A stretch of 64,000 nucleotides of DNA from an uncultured Pseudomonadales bacterium (GTDB lineage Bacteria; Pseudomonadota; Gammaproteobacteria; Pseudomonadales; CANNCY01), in contig CANNCY010000003.1 of assembly GCA_947503335.1 (NCBI GenBank), positions 434,001 through 498,000 on the forward strand. Direction: 5' to 3'. The stretch's first letter is position 1; every line of letters begins with the position of its first letter. The notes under the pieces are model-generated. The model saw nothing but the letters and a program-made list of their open reading frames with translations, was not told the origin of the DNA and did no database searches. A program made the translations under genes and the position numbers. Below are positions 52,384-61,790 of the stretch, one piece after another.

Positions 52384-52959
52384 GTGAGCAACGAAGAGCA
52401 CAACAACGAACAGCCAGTTGAGCCAATCGAAGGCGAGGTAACGAACGAAGAGATCGAAGCCGAGCTTAATGCCAACCTAGATGCTGATGAGATCACCGCA
52501 TTGAAAGCCGAGCTTGAAGCTAAAGAGGCTGAGCTAGCGGCGGTTAAAGACCAAGCAATGCGAACGGCTGCCGAAGCGCAGAACGTAAAGCGTCGCGCCG
52601 AAAAAGACGTAGAGAACGCACACAAGTTTGGTATCGAGAAGTTTGCCAAAGACATATTGGCGGTTGGCGACAACCTATCTCGTGCACTTGAGTCATTAAG
52701 TGCCGACGACGAAGCCACTAAGAATGCGCACGAGGGTGTGAGCCTAACGTTGAAGACGTTACTAGATACCTTTGGTAAACACGGTTTGGTTGAGATCGAC
52801 CCAGTGGGCGAACCGTTCGACCCTAACCTACACCAAGCAATGTCGATGGTTGATGCACCTGATGCTGAGCCAAACTCGGTAGTTGCGGTAATGGCCAAGG
52901 GTTATACGCTAAACGAGCGTTTGATTCGCCCCGCCATGGTTATGGTGTCTAAGGCCTAA
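52384..52959 (+). CDS. grpE: GrpE, nucleotide exchange factor of DnaK
   Basis: The 191-residue protein has a long N-terminal coiled coil rich in Glu and Ala and the GrpE core ARDILAVGDNLSRALE-like (FAKDILAVGDNLSRALESL), GVSLTLKTLLDTFGKHGLVEIDPVGEPFDPNLHQAMSMV and VVAVMAKGYTLNERLIRPAMVMVSK. It releases ADP from DnaK in the chaperone cycle. The start is GTG after GGAGTAACC. It is transcribed from the sigma32 promoter upstream. Confidence 0.95.
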   Translation: MSNEEHNNEQPVEPIEGEVTNEEIEAELNANLDADEITALKAELEAKEAELAAVKDQAMRTAAEAQNVKRRAEKDVENAHKFGIEKFAKDILAVGDNLSRALESLSADDEATKNAHEGVSLTLKTLLDTFGKHGLVEIDPVGEPFDPNLHQAMSMVDAPDAEPNSVVAVMAKGYTLNERLIRPAMVMVSKA

Positions 52960-52985
52960 GATTTTGAAAAATGGGTAAATTGCCG

Positions 52986-53014
52986 CTTGAAATAGCATTA
53001 AACGACCCCATTAA
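52986..53014 (+). promoter_or_regulatory. Sigma32-type heat-shock promoter of dnaK
   Basis: CTTGAAA (52986-52992) and CCCCATTAA (53006-53014) match the heat-shock consensus almost perfectly with 14 bases between CTTGAA and CCCC. It lies 63 bp upstream of the dnaK start. With the promoter before grpE, dnaK can be induced both alone and with grpE. Confidence 0.9.
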
Positions 53015-53076
53015 CAGTATATAGCGAATGTAATCGGGCTTAAGGCCCAGACAAAGAATTTTTGGAGAATACCATT

Positions 53077-55005
53077 ATGGGTAAAGTAATTGGCATTGAC
53101 TTGGGTACTACCAACTCATGTGTATCAGTTTTAGAAGCAGACGGCGCTAAGGTTATTGAAAACCAAGAGGGCGATCGTACTACCCCTTCTATCGTTGCGT
53201 TCACCGACGACGAGACATTAGTAGGCCAGTCGGCTAAGCGCCAGGCGGTAACTAACCCGCACAACACTCTATTTGCTGTTAAGCGTTTGATTGGCCGTAA
53301 GTTCGCCGACAAAGTTGTACAGAAAGACATCGAAATGGTGCCTTACAACATCGTTGCTGCTGACAATGGCGATGCTTGGGTAGAAGCTAACGGCGACCGT
53401 AAAGCTCCACCACAGGTGTCTGCAGAAGTTCTAAAGAAAATGAAGAAAACTGCAGAAGACTACCTAGGTGAAGAAGTTACTGAAGCAGTAATCACTGTAC
53501 CTGCATACTTTAACGACTCGCAGCGTCAAGCAACTAAAGATGCTGGCCGTATTGCTGGCCTAGATGTTAAGCGCATCATCAACGAGCCTACTGCAGCAGC
53601 GCTTGCTTACGGTATGGACAAAGCAGGTGGCGGCGACCGCACCGTTGCAGTTTACGACCTTGGTGGTGGTACGTTTGATATCTCAATCATCGAGATTGCA
53701 GAAGTAGATGGCGAGCACCAGTTCGAAGTACTGTCGACTAACGGCGACACCTTCTTGGGTGGTGAAGATTTTGACATGGCTCTAATCGAGTACTTGGCTG
53801 ACGAGTTCAAGAAAGAGCAAAGCATTGACCTTAAGGGTGATGCACTAGCAATGCAGCGTCTAAAAGAAGCAGCAGAAAAAGCTAAGATCGAGCTATCTTC
53901 AAGCCAGCAGACTGAAGTGAACCTACCGTACATCACGGCTGACGCGACTGGCCCTAAGCACTTGGTAGTTAAGCTATCTCGCGCAAAACTAGAATCACTA
54001 GTTGAAAATCTAGTTGACCGTTCGCTTGAGCCAATGAAAGTTGCGCTAGCTGATGCTGACCTAAGCGTTTCAGAAGTTGACGAAGTAATTCTAGTAGGTG
54101 GCCAAACTCGTATGCCTCTAGTTCAGTCTAAGGTTGCAGAGTTCTTTGGCAAAGATGCTAAGCGCGATGTAAACCCAGACGAAGCGGTAGCGATGGGTGC
54201 TGCGATTCAGGGTGGTGTACTAGCAGGTGACGTGAAAGACGTTCTACTACTAGACGTTACTCCACTAACGCTAGGTATCGAAACCATGGGTGGTGTTGCA
54301 ACTGGTCTAATCGAGAAGAACACGACTATCCCAACTAAGAAGTCACAGATCTTCTCTACAGCTGACGACAATCAAACTGCGGTAACCATTCACGTAGTTC
54401 AGGGCGAGCGTAAGCAAGCGGCACAGAACAAGTCACTAGGTCGTTTCGACTTGGCAGACATTCCACCAGCACCACGTGGCATGCCACAGATCGAAGTTAC
54501 CTTCGATATCGATGCTAACGGTATCTTGAACGTGTCTGCTAAAGACAAGGCTACTGGCAAAGAGCAGTCGATCGTAATTAAAGCGTCTTCTGGTCTAAGT
54601 GATGACGAGATCGATCAAATGGTTGCAGATGCCGAAGCTAACGCTGAAGCAGATAAGAAGTTTGAAGAAGTAGTTGCAGCACGCAACACGCTAGACGGTC
54701 TAATCCATGCAACTAAGAAGACTGTTGAAGAAGCTGGTGATAAGGCTACTGACGAAGAGAAAGCAGCTATCGAAGCGGCGATCACTGAAGCAGAAGAAGC
54801 TGTTAAAGGCGATGACAAAGAAGCGATGGAAGCAGCAACTACCAAGCTAACTGAAGCATCAAGCTCACTAGCGCAAAAGCTATACGCAGAGCAGCAAGCT
54901 CAGGCGCAAGCAGCAGGTGAAGCCGGTGCAGAAGCAGCTGATGCTACTGACAACAACGATGACATCGTTGATGCCGAGTTCGAAGAAGTAAAAGACGACA
55001 AGTAA
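53077..55005 (+). CDS. dnaK: DnaK, Hsp70 chaperone
   Basis: From the ATG at 53077 (TTTGGAG ribosome site) the protein has 642 residues. It starts [19 protein letters not shown] and carries the ATPase motifs [14 protein letters not shown] and [13 protein letters not shown]. The peptide-binding domain includes [17 protein letters not shown], and the end [11 protein letters not shown] is the standard acidic tail. It folds and protects proteins under stress with GrpE and DnaJ. The gene is markedly codon-optimised, as expected for high expression, and lacks the octamer found in most neighbours. Confidence 0.98.
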   Translation: MGKVIGIDLGTTNSCVSVLEADGAKVIENQEGDRTTPSIVAFTDDETLVGQSAKRQAVTNPHNTLFAVKRLIGRKFADKVVQKDIEMVPYNIVAADNGDAWVEANGDRKAPPQVSAEVLKKMKKTAEDYLGEEVTEAVITVPAYFNDSQRQATKDAGRIAGLDVKRIINEPTAAALAYGMDKAGGGDRTVAVYDLGGGTFDISIIEIAEVDGEHQFEVLSTNGDTFLGGEDFDMALIEYLADEFKKEQSIDLKGDALAMQRLKEAAEKAKIELSSSQQTEVNLPYITADATGPKHLVVKLSRAKLESLVENLVDRSLEPMKVALADADLSVSEVDEVILVGGQTRMPLVQSKVAEFFGKDAKRDVNPDEAVAMGAAIQGGVLAGDVKDVLLLDVTPLTLGIETMGGVATGLIEKNTTIPTKKSQIFSTADDNQTAVTIHVVQGERKQAAQNKSLGRFDLADIPPAPRGMPQIEVTFDIDANGILNVSAKDKATGKEQSIVIKASSGLSDDEIDQMVADAEANAEADKKFEEVVAARNTLDGLIHATKKTVEEAGDKATDEEKAAIEAAITEAEEAVKGDDKEAMEAATTKLTEASSSLAQKLYAEQQAQAQAAGEAGAEAADATDNNDDIVDAEFEEVKDDK

Positions 55006-55033
55006 TTAAACGCTTAGCGTCGATTATTTGAAA

Positions 55034-55063
55034 GGGGCGCGCCGTTCAATTGAGTGGCGCGCC
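55034..55063 (+). terminator. Stem-loop between dnaK and dnaJ
   Basis: GGGGCGCGCC is followed by a 12-base loop and GGCGCGCCTTT, an eight-base G-C stem (GGCGCGCC) with a short T run. It could give partial termination and so lower dnaJ relative to dnaK. Confidence 0.65.
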
Positions 55064-55087
55064 TTTGTTATAAGTTAAGAGAGTATT

Positions 55088-56206
55088 ATGTCAAAGCGAG
55101 ACTATTACGAAGTATTGGGTGTTGATCGCAGCGCCGACGCAAAAGAGCTGAAAAAGGCTTACCGTCGCATTGCGATGAAGTACCACCCTGACCGTAACCC
55201 AGACAATGCCGAGGCAGAAGAAAAGTTCAAAGAGGCTAACGAAGCCTACGAGATCTTAAGTGACGAAGATAAGCGTCATGCCTATGATCAGTTTGGTCAT
55301 GATGGTGTAGACCCTAACCGTCAGGGCGGTTTTGGTGGCGGCGGTGCTGGCTTTAGCGACATCTTTGGCGATGTATTTGGCGACATCTTTGGCGGCGGTG
55401 GTGGCCGTGGCGGTCATCGTGGCCCTGCCCGTGGTGCAGACCTTCGCTATACCCTTGAACTAGATCTTGAAGAAGCTGTTCGCGGTACGACCGTTAAGAT
55501 CAAAGTACCTTCATTGGTAGGTTGTAAAACCTGTGACGGTTCGGGTGCTAAACCAGGAAGCAAGCCAACAACCTGTGGCACCTGCGGTGGTCACGGCCAG
55601 GTTCGTATGAACCAAGGCTTCTTCTCGGTACAGCAAACATGCCCTAACTGTAATGGGCGTGGCACGATCATTTCTGACCCTTGTGGCGATTGCCATGGGC
55701 AAGGGCGAGTTCAAGAAGAGCGTACACTGAGTGTTAAAGTACCTAAGGGTGTTGATACTGGCGACCGTATTCGCCTAAGTGGTGAAGGCGAAGCAGGCCC
55801 TGATGGTGGCCCAGCGGGTGATCTATATGTTCAGGTCTCTGTTCGTGACCATAAGATCTTTGAGCGCGATGGTCGTCATCTGTACTGCGATATTCCAGTA
55901 AGCTTTGCTGAAGCAGCGCTTGGTGGTGAGATCGAAGTACCAACCCTTGATGGTTTGGTTAAGCTGAAGATTCCTGCCGAAACCCAAAACGGCAAGATGT
56001 TTAGATTGCGTGGCAAGGGTGTTGAGCCTGTGCGCGGTGGTTCTGTAGGCGATCTAATGTGTCGTGTGCAGGTTGAAACGCCGGTTAATCTAAATAAAGA
56101 GCAAAAAGAACTGTTACGACAGTTTCAGGAGTCTCTAACGGGCGGTAAGCACTCGCCTAAACAGACCGGCTGGTTTGACAGCATGAAGAACTTCTTTGAT
56201 TTCTAA
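55088..56206 (+). CDS. dnaJ: DnaJ, Hsp40 co-chaperone
   Basis: The 372-residue protein has a J domain with KYHPDRNP, a Gly/Phe-rich linker (residues 77-110), four zinc-finger repeats [24 protein letters not shown] and CGDCHGQG, and the C-terminal peptide-binding domain. It stimulates DnaK ATPase. It is the third gene of grpE-dnaK-dnaJ and is ended by a strong terminator. Confidence 0.98.
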   Translation: MSKRDYYEVLGVDRSADAKELKKAYRRIAMKYHPDRNPDNAEAEEKFKEANEAYEILSDEDKRHAYDQFGHDGVDPNRQGGFGGGGAGFSDIFGDVFGDIFGGGGGRGGHRGPARGADLRYTLELDLEEAVRGTTVKIKVPSLVGCKTCDGSGAKPGSKPTTCGTCGGHGQVRMNQGFFSVQQTCPNCNGRGTIISDPCGDCHGQGRVQEERTLSVKVPKGVDTGDRIRLSGEGEAGPDGGPAGDLYVQVSVRDHKIFERDGRHLYCDIPVSFAEAALGGEIEVPTLDGLVKLKIPAETQNGKMFRLRGKGVEPVRGGSVGDLMCRVQVETPVNLNKEQKELLRQFQESLTGGKHSPKQTGWFDSMKNFFDF

Positions 56207-56220
56207 AGATAGTTAAAAAG

Positions 56221-56247
56221 GCCCACCAATTAGGTGGGCTTTTTTTA
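56221..56247. terminator. Rho-independent terminator after dnaJ
   Basis: GCCCACC, AATTA and GGTGGGC form a tight stem followed by seven T residues; A residues precede it. It ends dnaJ and may also end the convergent gene at 56258. Confidence 0.92.
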
Positions 56248-56257
56248 TGTGGTGTGT

Positions 56258-56881
56258 TTACTTAACGCGGGTAAGCTTACTGCTGTCGACATGGGCGAAG
56301 GGTTTGCCGTATATGTTTAAGGCTGTTGCCTGACTGTAGCTTAGGTCGTCGCCATTAACGGTTAATGTCATTGTAAAGCCTGTTGTAGCAGCGTTCTTCG
56401 TCATGTATTCAGATTGTGCGATGCCGTCAGCCTTGGTTGTAAAGTTCATCACATTGCCTGCTGTTGCTTCGGCTACCACGCATACCGCTCTAGGAATACA
56501 GTAACTGTTGTACACGCTGTTATTCGCCTTGTCGTAAATTAGGTAACCGCGTTGATCATGAAACTTGGCATCAGTGCTTTTCTTATATACTTCTTGCTTG
56601 TAGTACAACGCCACTAGGTGCTGGTCGCTAGCATTGGTTGCATCAGCTGCCACTTCAAACGTGAGTACTTCATAGAACGGCTCTACTGCTGCGCCGCCTT
56701 TACCTACCGCCGAGCCGGCTTGCCCAGGAGCTAGGTCGGTACCGCCTTGTTCAGTTGACTGCCATGTACCTACCAACTGCGCTAGCGGGCCAAAATCTAA
56801 GCCGTTAATCACCGTATCTTCTGCGAGGGCCAATGATGAGGCTAGTGTGAGTGGAATGAATAAAGTACGTGTAACGTTCAT
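56258..56881 (-). CDS. Exported heme-binding beta-barrel (nitrobindin/FABP-like) domain protein
   Basis: The 207-residue protein has a signal peptide (LASSLALAED). The body resembles the nitrobindin-type barrel: GPLAQLVGTWQSTEQGG, YEVLTFEVA, LVALYYKQEVY, HDQRGYLIYDKANNSVYNSYCIPRAVCVVAEA. Such domains bind heme or fatty-acid-like ligands. The usual GxWxGxG motif is present only as GTWQS, so ligand binding is uncertain. It is convergent with dnaJ. Confidence 0.7.
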   Translation of the reverse strand: MNVTRTLFIPLTLASSLALAEDTVINGLDFGPLAQLVGTWQSTEQGGTDLAPGQAGSAVGKGGAAVEPFYEVLTFEVAADATNASDQHLVALYYKQEVYKKSTDAKFHDQRGYLIYDKANNSVYNSYCIPRAVCVVAEATAGNVMNFTTKADGIAQSEYMTKNAATTGFTMTLTVNGDDLSYSQATALNIYGKPFAHVDSSKLTRVK

Positions 56882-57087
56882 GAGGGCTCCTAGATGTACA
56901 GCTCAATCAACTTAGAAGGAATTCAGAACATTCTATTAGCAGAGCTGCTTTAGTAGATTGATTTGGATCAAGCATGGTGACTAGAATTGTGAATCTGGTC
57001 ATATTTGTGGCGCGGCAGAATAAAGTCTTCGTATTTGATGCCAATGGTTTTATCATTAGTGTCAAAGCAACAAGTATTGGAATTCTT

Positions 57088-57894
57088 ATGGTACGTATCG
57101 CAATTGCCGGCGCCACTGGTCGAATGGGGCGCGAATTGATTCACGCAATTTCTCAGCAAACATCAGCTGAGTTAACTGTTGCTACAGTACGCTCGTCGAG
57201 CGAGCTGGTTGGTTTAGATGCTGGTTTAGTGGCTGGTGTAGGCGCTCTCAATTTAAAATTGTCGACCGAGCTTATTACTCAAGCCGATCAATTTGATGTA
57301 CTGATTGATTACACGTCTACTGAAAGTACATTACAGCACGTCGAGATTTGCCGTCAGGCGGGCAAGGCGATTCTAATTGGCACAACGGGATTCTCGCACG
57401 AAGAAAAAGCTATCCTTGAAGACGCAAGTGACGAGATTCCATTGTTACTCGCCCCTAACACTAGTTTGGGAGTCAACCTTGTTTTAAATCTGTTGCAGAC
57501 CGCCGCAGAGGCGCTGGGTGAAACTGCCGATATCGAAATATTCGAAGCGCACCATCGCAATAAGGTCGACGCACCATCAGGTACTGCAGTGCGCATGGGC
57601 GAAGTGATAGCCGCTACGCTAGACCGAGATCTTGATGAGGTTGCAGTATACGGGCGCGAAGGTAAAACCGGCGTGCGTGATCGCAAAGAAATTGGCTTTG
57701 TCACCATGCGTGCTGGAGACATTGTCGGTGATCACAATGTCACCTTTGCAATGGATGGCGAGCGCATCGAGATCGGTCATAAAGCCACTAACCGTCAGGC
57801 CTTTGCGGGCGGTGGTGTTAAGGCTGCCTTATGGTTAGTAAAGCAGCCCAAAGGATTTTACAGTATGGCTGATATGCTGGGTTTAAAGTCTTAA
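57088..57894 (+). CDS. dapB: 4-hydroxy-tetrahydrodipicolinate reductase DapB
   Basis: From the ATG at 57088 (TTGGA ribosome site) the protein has 268 residues. It starts [17 protein letters not shown], the NAD(P)-binding Rossmann motif, and has the family signature [15 protein letters not shown] and a C-terminal [16 protein letters not shown]. It catalyses the second committed step of lysine and diaminopimelate synthesis. The longer frame upstream adds 38 residues outside the family. The usual carAB genes do not follow; a patatin gene is convergent with 4 bp overlap. Confidence 0.96.
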   Translation: MVRIAIAGATGRMGRELIHAISQQTSAELTVATVRSSSELVGLDAGLVAGVGALNLKLSTELITQADQFDVLIDYTSTESTLQHVEICRQAGKAILIGTTGFSHEEKAILEDASDEIPLLLAPNTSLGVNLVLNLLQTAAEALGETADIEIFEAHHRNKVDAPSGTAVRMGEVIAATLDRDLDEVAVYGREGKTGVRDRKEIGFVTMRAGDIVGDHNVTFAMDGERIEIGHKATNRQAFAGGGVKAALWLVKQPKGFYSMADMLGLKS

Positions 57895-58946
57895 ATTGCT
57901 TTAATCAATGATTCTGGCGATGAGCTTTGCAATAGTTCGTAAAGCTCGTCCGCTAGTTGCTGGCTCTCTGCAATAAAGGCTTGCCAGAACTTTTGCCTCT
58001 CAATACCGCTCAATGCGGTAAAGTCTTTTCTACAGGGTACTTTGCCTTTCGGGGTGTTACTGATCCATTCTTTCGATGGCGAGATAAACAACACGTCATC
58101 AAGATCTTTCGCCGATGGCTTACGCGAGCGATTACCCTTGTCTAACCAGCCTGGCACGATCGTGTCATAAAAGTGCGTAAACAGCGTTAACCCTTTAGGG
58201 GCTTGGTAGTCAAAATCAAAGTGATAATCGGTGATGCCGCCATCTCGATAGGCGCCGGGCTGGCAGTGGTTGATATCTTGCACTGCTGGCATTACGAAAG
58301 GAATACTACTGCTGGCGACGATTACTTTAAACAGATTAGACTCGTCTAGCTTGGCAAAGGTGGTGGGTAACTGATTAAGCGTAAGCGCAGGGTTTTCAAC
58401 CGATGAAAATTGCACACGCTCGTAAAAATAATTTAGATTATTTCGGCTAGCGCGATTGGCAAGCCAGGCCGTTAACATACCAGCAATTAAGATAGGCTTT
58501 GATTCGCTTGCCAGTAGCCCGCGGCATCGGTCGGCAATAATATTTAATTCAAACCTAGGATTAGTGGTAGCGAGCTTGGCACCGTCGTCACCAAAGATTT
58601 CTTGAAGGCCGCGCAGCATGGCAGGCTCCATTTCAAGCGGGTCACTCCACTCGTCGGTGCTCCACGCGTTGACGTAATTGTCTTCAAAGCGTTTCAGTGT
58701 TGCTAAGGCCTGCGGATGTGCGTGCGCTGCCATGCGCCAGCTGCCAATCGATGTGCCCATCAATTTAAGGCCATTGGTGTTGGGTATAAAGTGTTCGGCT
58801 AGCACTTGATCCATGCGGCTTAGGGTTAACCATTTTGGGCCACCCGACGCACCAAACATGCTGGTAAACAAAGAGGGGCTAAGCCCCTCTTTTGTAATCG
58901 TGGCTAGCGCATTCGCGCCAGCCTTAATAACGAGTGATTTACCCAT
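57891..58946 (-). CDS. Patatin-like phospholipase family protein
   Basis: The 351-residue protein shows the patatin features: [10 protein letters not shown] oxyanion loop near residues 31-40, GTSIGSW nucleophile (G-x-S-x-G) near 64-70, and [10 protein letters not shown] with the catalytic Asp-Gly-Gly. Patatins hydrolyse lipid acyl esters. No signal peptide is present. It starts at the base where the upstream amidohydrolase ends and is the last gene of a three-gene minus-strand operon. Confidence 0.85.
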   Translation of the reverse strand: MGKSLVIKAGANALATITKEGLSPSLFTSMFGASGGPKWLTLSRMDQVLAEHFIPNTNGLKLMGTSIGSWRMAAHAHPQALATLKRFEDNYVNAWSTDEWSDPLEMEPAMLRGLQEIFGDDGAKLATTNPRFELNIIADRCRGLLASESKPILIAGMLTAWLANRASRNNLNYFYERVQFSSVENPALTLNQLPTTFAKLDESNLFKVIVASSSIPFVMPAVQDINHCQPGAYRDGGITDYHFDFDYQAPKGLTLFTHFYDTIVPGWLDKGNRSRKPSAKDLDDVLFISPSKEWISNTPKGKVPCRKDFTALSGIERQKFWQAFIAESQQLADELYELLQSSSPESLIKAI

Positions 58947-60178
58947 TATTTATGCTTGTAGGCACGATCACGATCGGCCACTTCAAGGTAGCGCTGTGCA
59001 AGCTTGTCGCTACGGGTTGAGGTGTCTTGGATTTCACCATTGATCATAACCATGGTCGGTTGGCTAGATAGCTCTAGTGGGTCACCGTTCCAAAGTACAA
59101 GGTCGGCAGTGTAACCAGGTTTAACCTCGCCCACTTTGCCTAGATTCCAAGCTTTGGCTGGGTTAACAGTAAGTGCCGCCATGGCTGCATCGTAATCCAT
59201 ACCGTTAGCAACCGCGTTACCAGCGATCTGGCTTAAACGCTTGCCAGTGTACATTTCGCCTGTGAAGAACATTACTGATACGCCTGCTTTATCAAGAAGG
59301 GCAGCATTGTCTAGACGCGAGCCAATTTGATCGAAGTCGGCAGGTACGTTTGCAAAGGCATTAACCATAACAGGTACTTCAGCTGCAGCAAGCTTGTCGG
59401 CAACACGCCATGCTTCGCCACCGCCTACGATGATTAGTTTGATATCTAGCTCTTTAGCGATATCTAACAAGTGGCTAATGGTTTGAGAAGAGTGCGCTTG
59501 AATCGCTAAAGGCTTGTCGCCCTTAACAACATCTGCAAGTGCTTCTAATTGCGCTTTACCAAGACTGTACGTGCTTTCGCGATCGTAGAAGTCTTCGTTG
59601 TCTAGCAGCTCACTGGCGTCGGTTAGCGCTTTCTTTAAGGTAAGTAGCGCTGCACCGCGGCTACCGCCTAGGCTTTCGATAGTATACGAGCTAAGAGACG
59701 CCGATTGCCCTAGATTGGTGTTGCGCGTGGTCACGTTTTCATCCAGCGCCAAGTACAGTGGCTGGCCACTAAATAGGTTGCCATAGCCGCTAACAACTGT
59801 GCTGGTAACACCGTATTTACGTTGCAAAGGAATATGCGTTGAGTCGGTGTTGATATTCAATGCCTGCGACATTGCAGCACCCATAGACTCGGGCGTGCCT
59901 GCATGGTTTGCGCTGTCTACTGCACTTACTTCGACTAGGCCAATGGTGCCGATGGGCGAGATTAAACCCGCGGTTAAAATAGCACCTTCGCCGTCGATGA
60001 TACGGTCTGCACCGGTAAATGCCGACTTGCTGATTACGTCGATGTTGCCGTCTTCAACTAGTACGTTAACAACTTCTTTGCTGTCTTTGCTAAGCACAAC
60101 ATTGTTGATAGCAACCGTGTCGGCAAAAGCCGCTTGGCTAATAGCTGAAGCTAGAGCTAGTGATAATAATTTTTTCAT
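58946..60178 (-). CDS. Amidohydrolase-superfamily protein lacking the HxH metal motif
   Basis: The 410-residue exported protein (signal LALASAISQAAFA) has the amidohydrolase layout: start barrel with EGAILTAGLISPIG, centre, and C-terminal ALTVNPAKAWNLGKVGEVKPGYTADLVLWNGDPL. In the place of the usual D-x-H-x-H after the first strand it reads LISPIGTIG, so two metal ligands are missing. It starts at the last base of the intact paralogue, and the two probably form a pair of one active and one inactive subunit. Confidence 0.8.
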   Translation of the reverse strand: MKKLLSLALASAISQAAFADTVAINNVVLSKDSKEVVNVLVEDGNIDVISKSAFTGADRIIDGEGAILTAGLISPIGTIGLVEVSAVDSANHAGTPESMGAAMSQALNINTDSTHIPLQRKYGVTSTVVSGYGNLFSGQPLYLALDENVTTRNTNLGQSASLSSYTIESLGGSRGAALLTLKKALTDASELLDNEDFYDRESTYSLGKAQLEALADVVKGDKPLAIQAHSSQTISHLLDIAKELDIKLIIVGGGEAWRVADKLAAAEVPVMVNAFANVPADFDQIGSRLDNAALLDKAGVSVMFFTGEMYTGKRLSQIAGNAVANGMDYDAAMAALTVNPAKAWNLGKVGEVKPGYTADLVLWNGDPLELSSQPTMVMINGEIQDTSTRSDKLAQRYLEVADRDRAYKHK

Positions 60179-61548
60179 TATTTTGCCTCCAACGCTGGTT
60201 GGCCTAGTTCGAAATCGCTACGAGACTGTACAGCAGTGTCTTCGCGATCAAAGTATAGCGAGCCATCGATGTAAACTTTGTCAGCCTTGGCGTAAACGCT
60301 AAATGGGTTGTGCGACCAAATCACTACGTCGGCGTTTTTACCTTCTTCGATGGTGCCGGTAACGTCGTCGATACCAATCGCTTTTGCAGCGTTTTTAGTT
60401 AGCCAGGTCATCGCAGTAGCATCGTCGATGTCGATACCGTGCTGGCGGCCAGCTAGCATAGCCTTAGCGGCTTCTTGGTTTAAGCGTTGTACGTCGATCT
60501 CTGAATCAGAGTGAACGATGGCGCAGGCGCCGGCTTTCTCCATCAATGCGATATTAGCTTCGGTAAAGTCGTATGCTTCTAGCTTAAAGCCCCACCAGTC
60601 GGCCCATAGCGCGCCACAGATGTTGTTCTCGGCCAATAGATCGGCAATCTTGTACGATTCTACACCGTGGTGAAAGGCGGTTACTTGATAATCAAACTCT
60701 TTAGAAAGATCAATCATTAACGCCATTTCTTCGGCGGTGTAACAGTGGTTGTGAATTAAGATTTCGCCCGCCAGAACACCCGCTAGAGTTTCAAGCTCCA
60801 AATTGCGAGTAGGTGTCTCACCTGCATCGATCTTAGCTTTGTATTCGGCTGCTTGGATCCAAGCGTTTCTAAAGCCAGCCATGTTACCCATACGAGTACC
60901 AGGAGCACGACCTTTGCTACCATATACGCGCTTAGGGTTTTCGCCACAGGCCATCTTTAAGCCGTACGGCGCATCAGGAAACTTCATACCCTGAATAGTG
61001 CGCGACGGAATGGTCTTTAGAGTAACCGCACGGCCACCAAACAGGTTGGCAGAGCCGGGTAGAATCTGAACCGTGGTTACGCCAGCGGCTAGTGCGTGTC
61101 TAAAGTTAGGGTCTTGTGGGTGAACAGAGTGCTCTGTCCATACCTCTGCTGTATTTGGCGCGGTCATTTCGTTGCCATCAGACGTAGCCCAAACACCTGG
61201 CGACGAGTAGTTACCCATGTGAGAATGAACATCGATGATACCAGGTGATAACCACTTGCCATCGGCGTCTACCGTTACGTCAGCTTTGCCGGCGTTGCGG
61301 CCAATCGCTTTAATCTTGCCGTCTTCAAGTAGAACATGGGTACGTTCGATGTACTCGCCCGTACCGGTAAGTACGTGTACGTTTTTGATAAGTACCGAGT
61401 CAGCTTCTTTTGCTACATAGGTACTTGGGTAGGGATTGTTGATGTAGCTAGGCTTTTCAGCCTTTTTTTCGTCTTCGCCACAGCCGGTCAAACCAAGCGC
61501 AAGTACTAGCGCGGTCGACAAGGCCTTTAGACCAAAGGATTTATTCAC
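60178..61548 (-). CDS. Amidohydrolase family lipoprotein (imidazolonepropionase-like)
   Basis: The 456-residue protein has a lipobox GLTGC (cysteine 23). Metal motif IDVHSHMGNYS, then LIHNHCY, VTAFHHG and the late HSDSE give a complete metal site. The C-terminal NAAKAIGIDDVTGTIEEGKNADVVIWSHNPF is typical of imidazolonepropionase-like enzymes. Such lipoproteins are found with a partner and are thought to hydrolyse cyclic amides or dipeptides. It leads the operon with the second amidohydrolase and the patatin gene. The 242 bp upstream hold its promoter and that of the DUF1631 gene, with nothing else I can support. Confidence 0.85.
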   Translation of the reverse strand: MNKSFGLKALSTALVLALGLTGCGEDEKKAEKPSYINNPYPSTYVAKEADSVLIKNVHVLTGTGEYIERTHVLLEDGKIKAIGRNAGKADVTVDADGKWLSPGIIDVHSHMGNYSSPGVWATSDGNEMTAPNTAEVWTEHSVHPQDPNFRHALAAGVTTVQILPGSANLFGGRAVTLKTIPSRTIQGMKFPDAPYGLKMACGENPKRVYGSKGRAPGTRMGNMAGFRNAWIQAAEYKAKIDAGETPTRNLELETLAGVLAGEILIHNHCYTAEEMALMIDLSKEFDYQVTAFHHGVESYKIADLLAENNICGALWADWWGFKLEAYDFTEANIALMEKAGACAIVHSDSEIDVQRLNQEAAKAMLAGRQHGIDIDDATAMTWLTKNAAKAIGIDDVTGTIEEGKNADVVIWSHNPFSVYAKADKVYIDGSLYFDREDTAVQSRSDFELGQPALEAK

Positions 61549-61790
61549 TTAGATCACCTTATAAATTGTTTGCATGCCAGACGGCAAGGGGTACTATAGA
61601 CCATAGGCGCAGGGCATTGAATAACACCACATCTATATTTAGACCGTATTAGTTGATCTAGAGCAGATATTTGGTGTTTATTTATTAATCAACGGTCGCA
61701 GACGCGCTATCTATAAGCTAAGTGTGCCGCTAAAATAGGCGCTAATCAATAATAAGACTGTATACTGCTTAATCTACTAAAGGGATTTTC

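Larger units (their letters stand above)
6830..61360. repeat. Highly iterated octamer GGGCGAGT / ACTCGCCC (38 copies)
   Basis: Plus-strand GGGCGAGT copies start at 6830, 8245, 17995, 18305, 18339, 19663, 20847, 22635, 27666, 28306, 32415, 36380, 37420, 37540, 42058, 43008, 43422, 44201, 46340, 51570 and 55703. ACTCGCCC copies start at 7221, 17230, 18178, 18493, 21779, 29009, 30031, 31069, 33160, 36543, 42498, 43044, 46777, 51527, 52330, 57447 and 61353. Random expectation for both strands is about two. One-mismatch forms such as TGGCGAGT are also frequent. Copies are in genes and between genes, with no strand preference, and none lies in 1-5300 or 8800-16100. Confidence 0.9.

Noticed and set aside
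52338-52898. Long minus-strand frame opposite grpE
   Set aside because: Serine- and alanine-rich, low-complexity translation typical of an antisense shadow of a Glu/Ala-rich coiled coil.
56974-57087. N-terminal extension of DapB
   Set aside because: The 38 extra residues are outside the family, and the ATG at 57088 has a ribosome site directly before the Rossmann motif.
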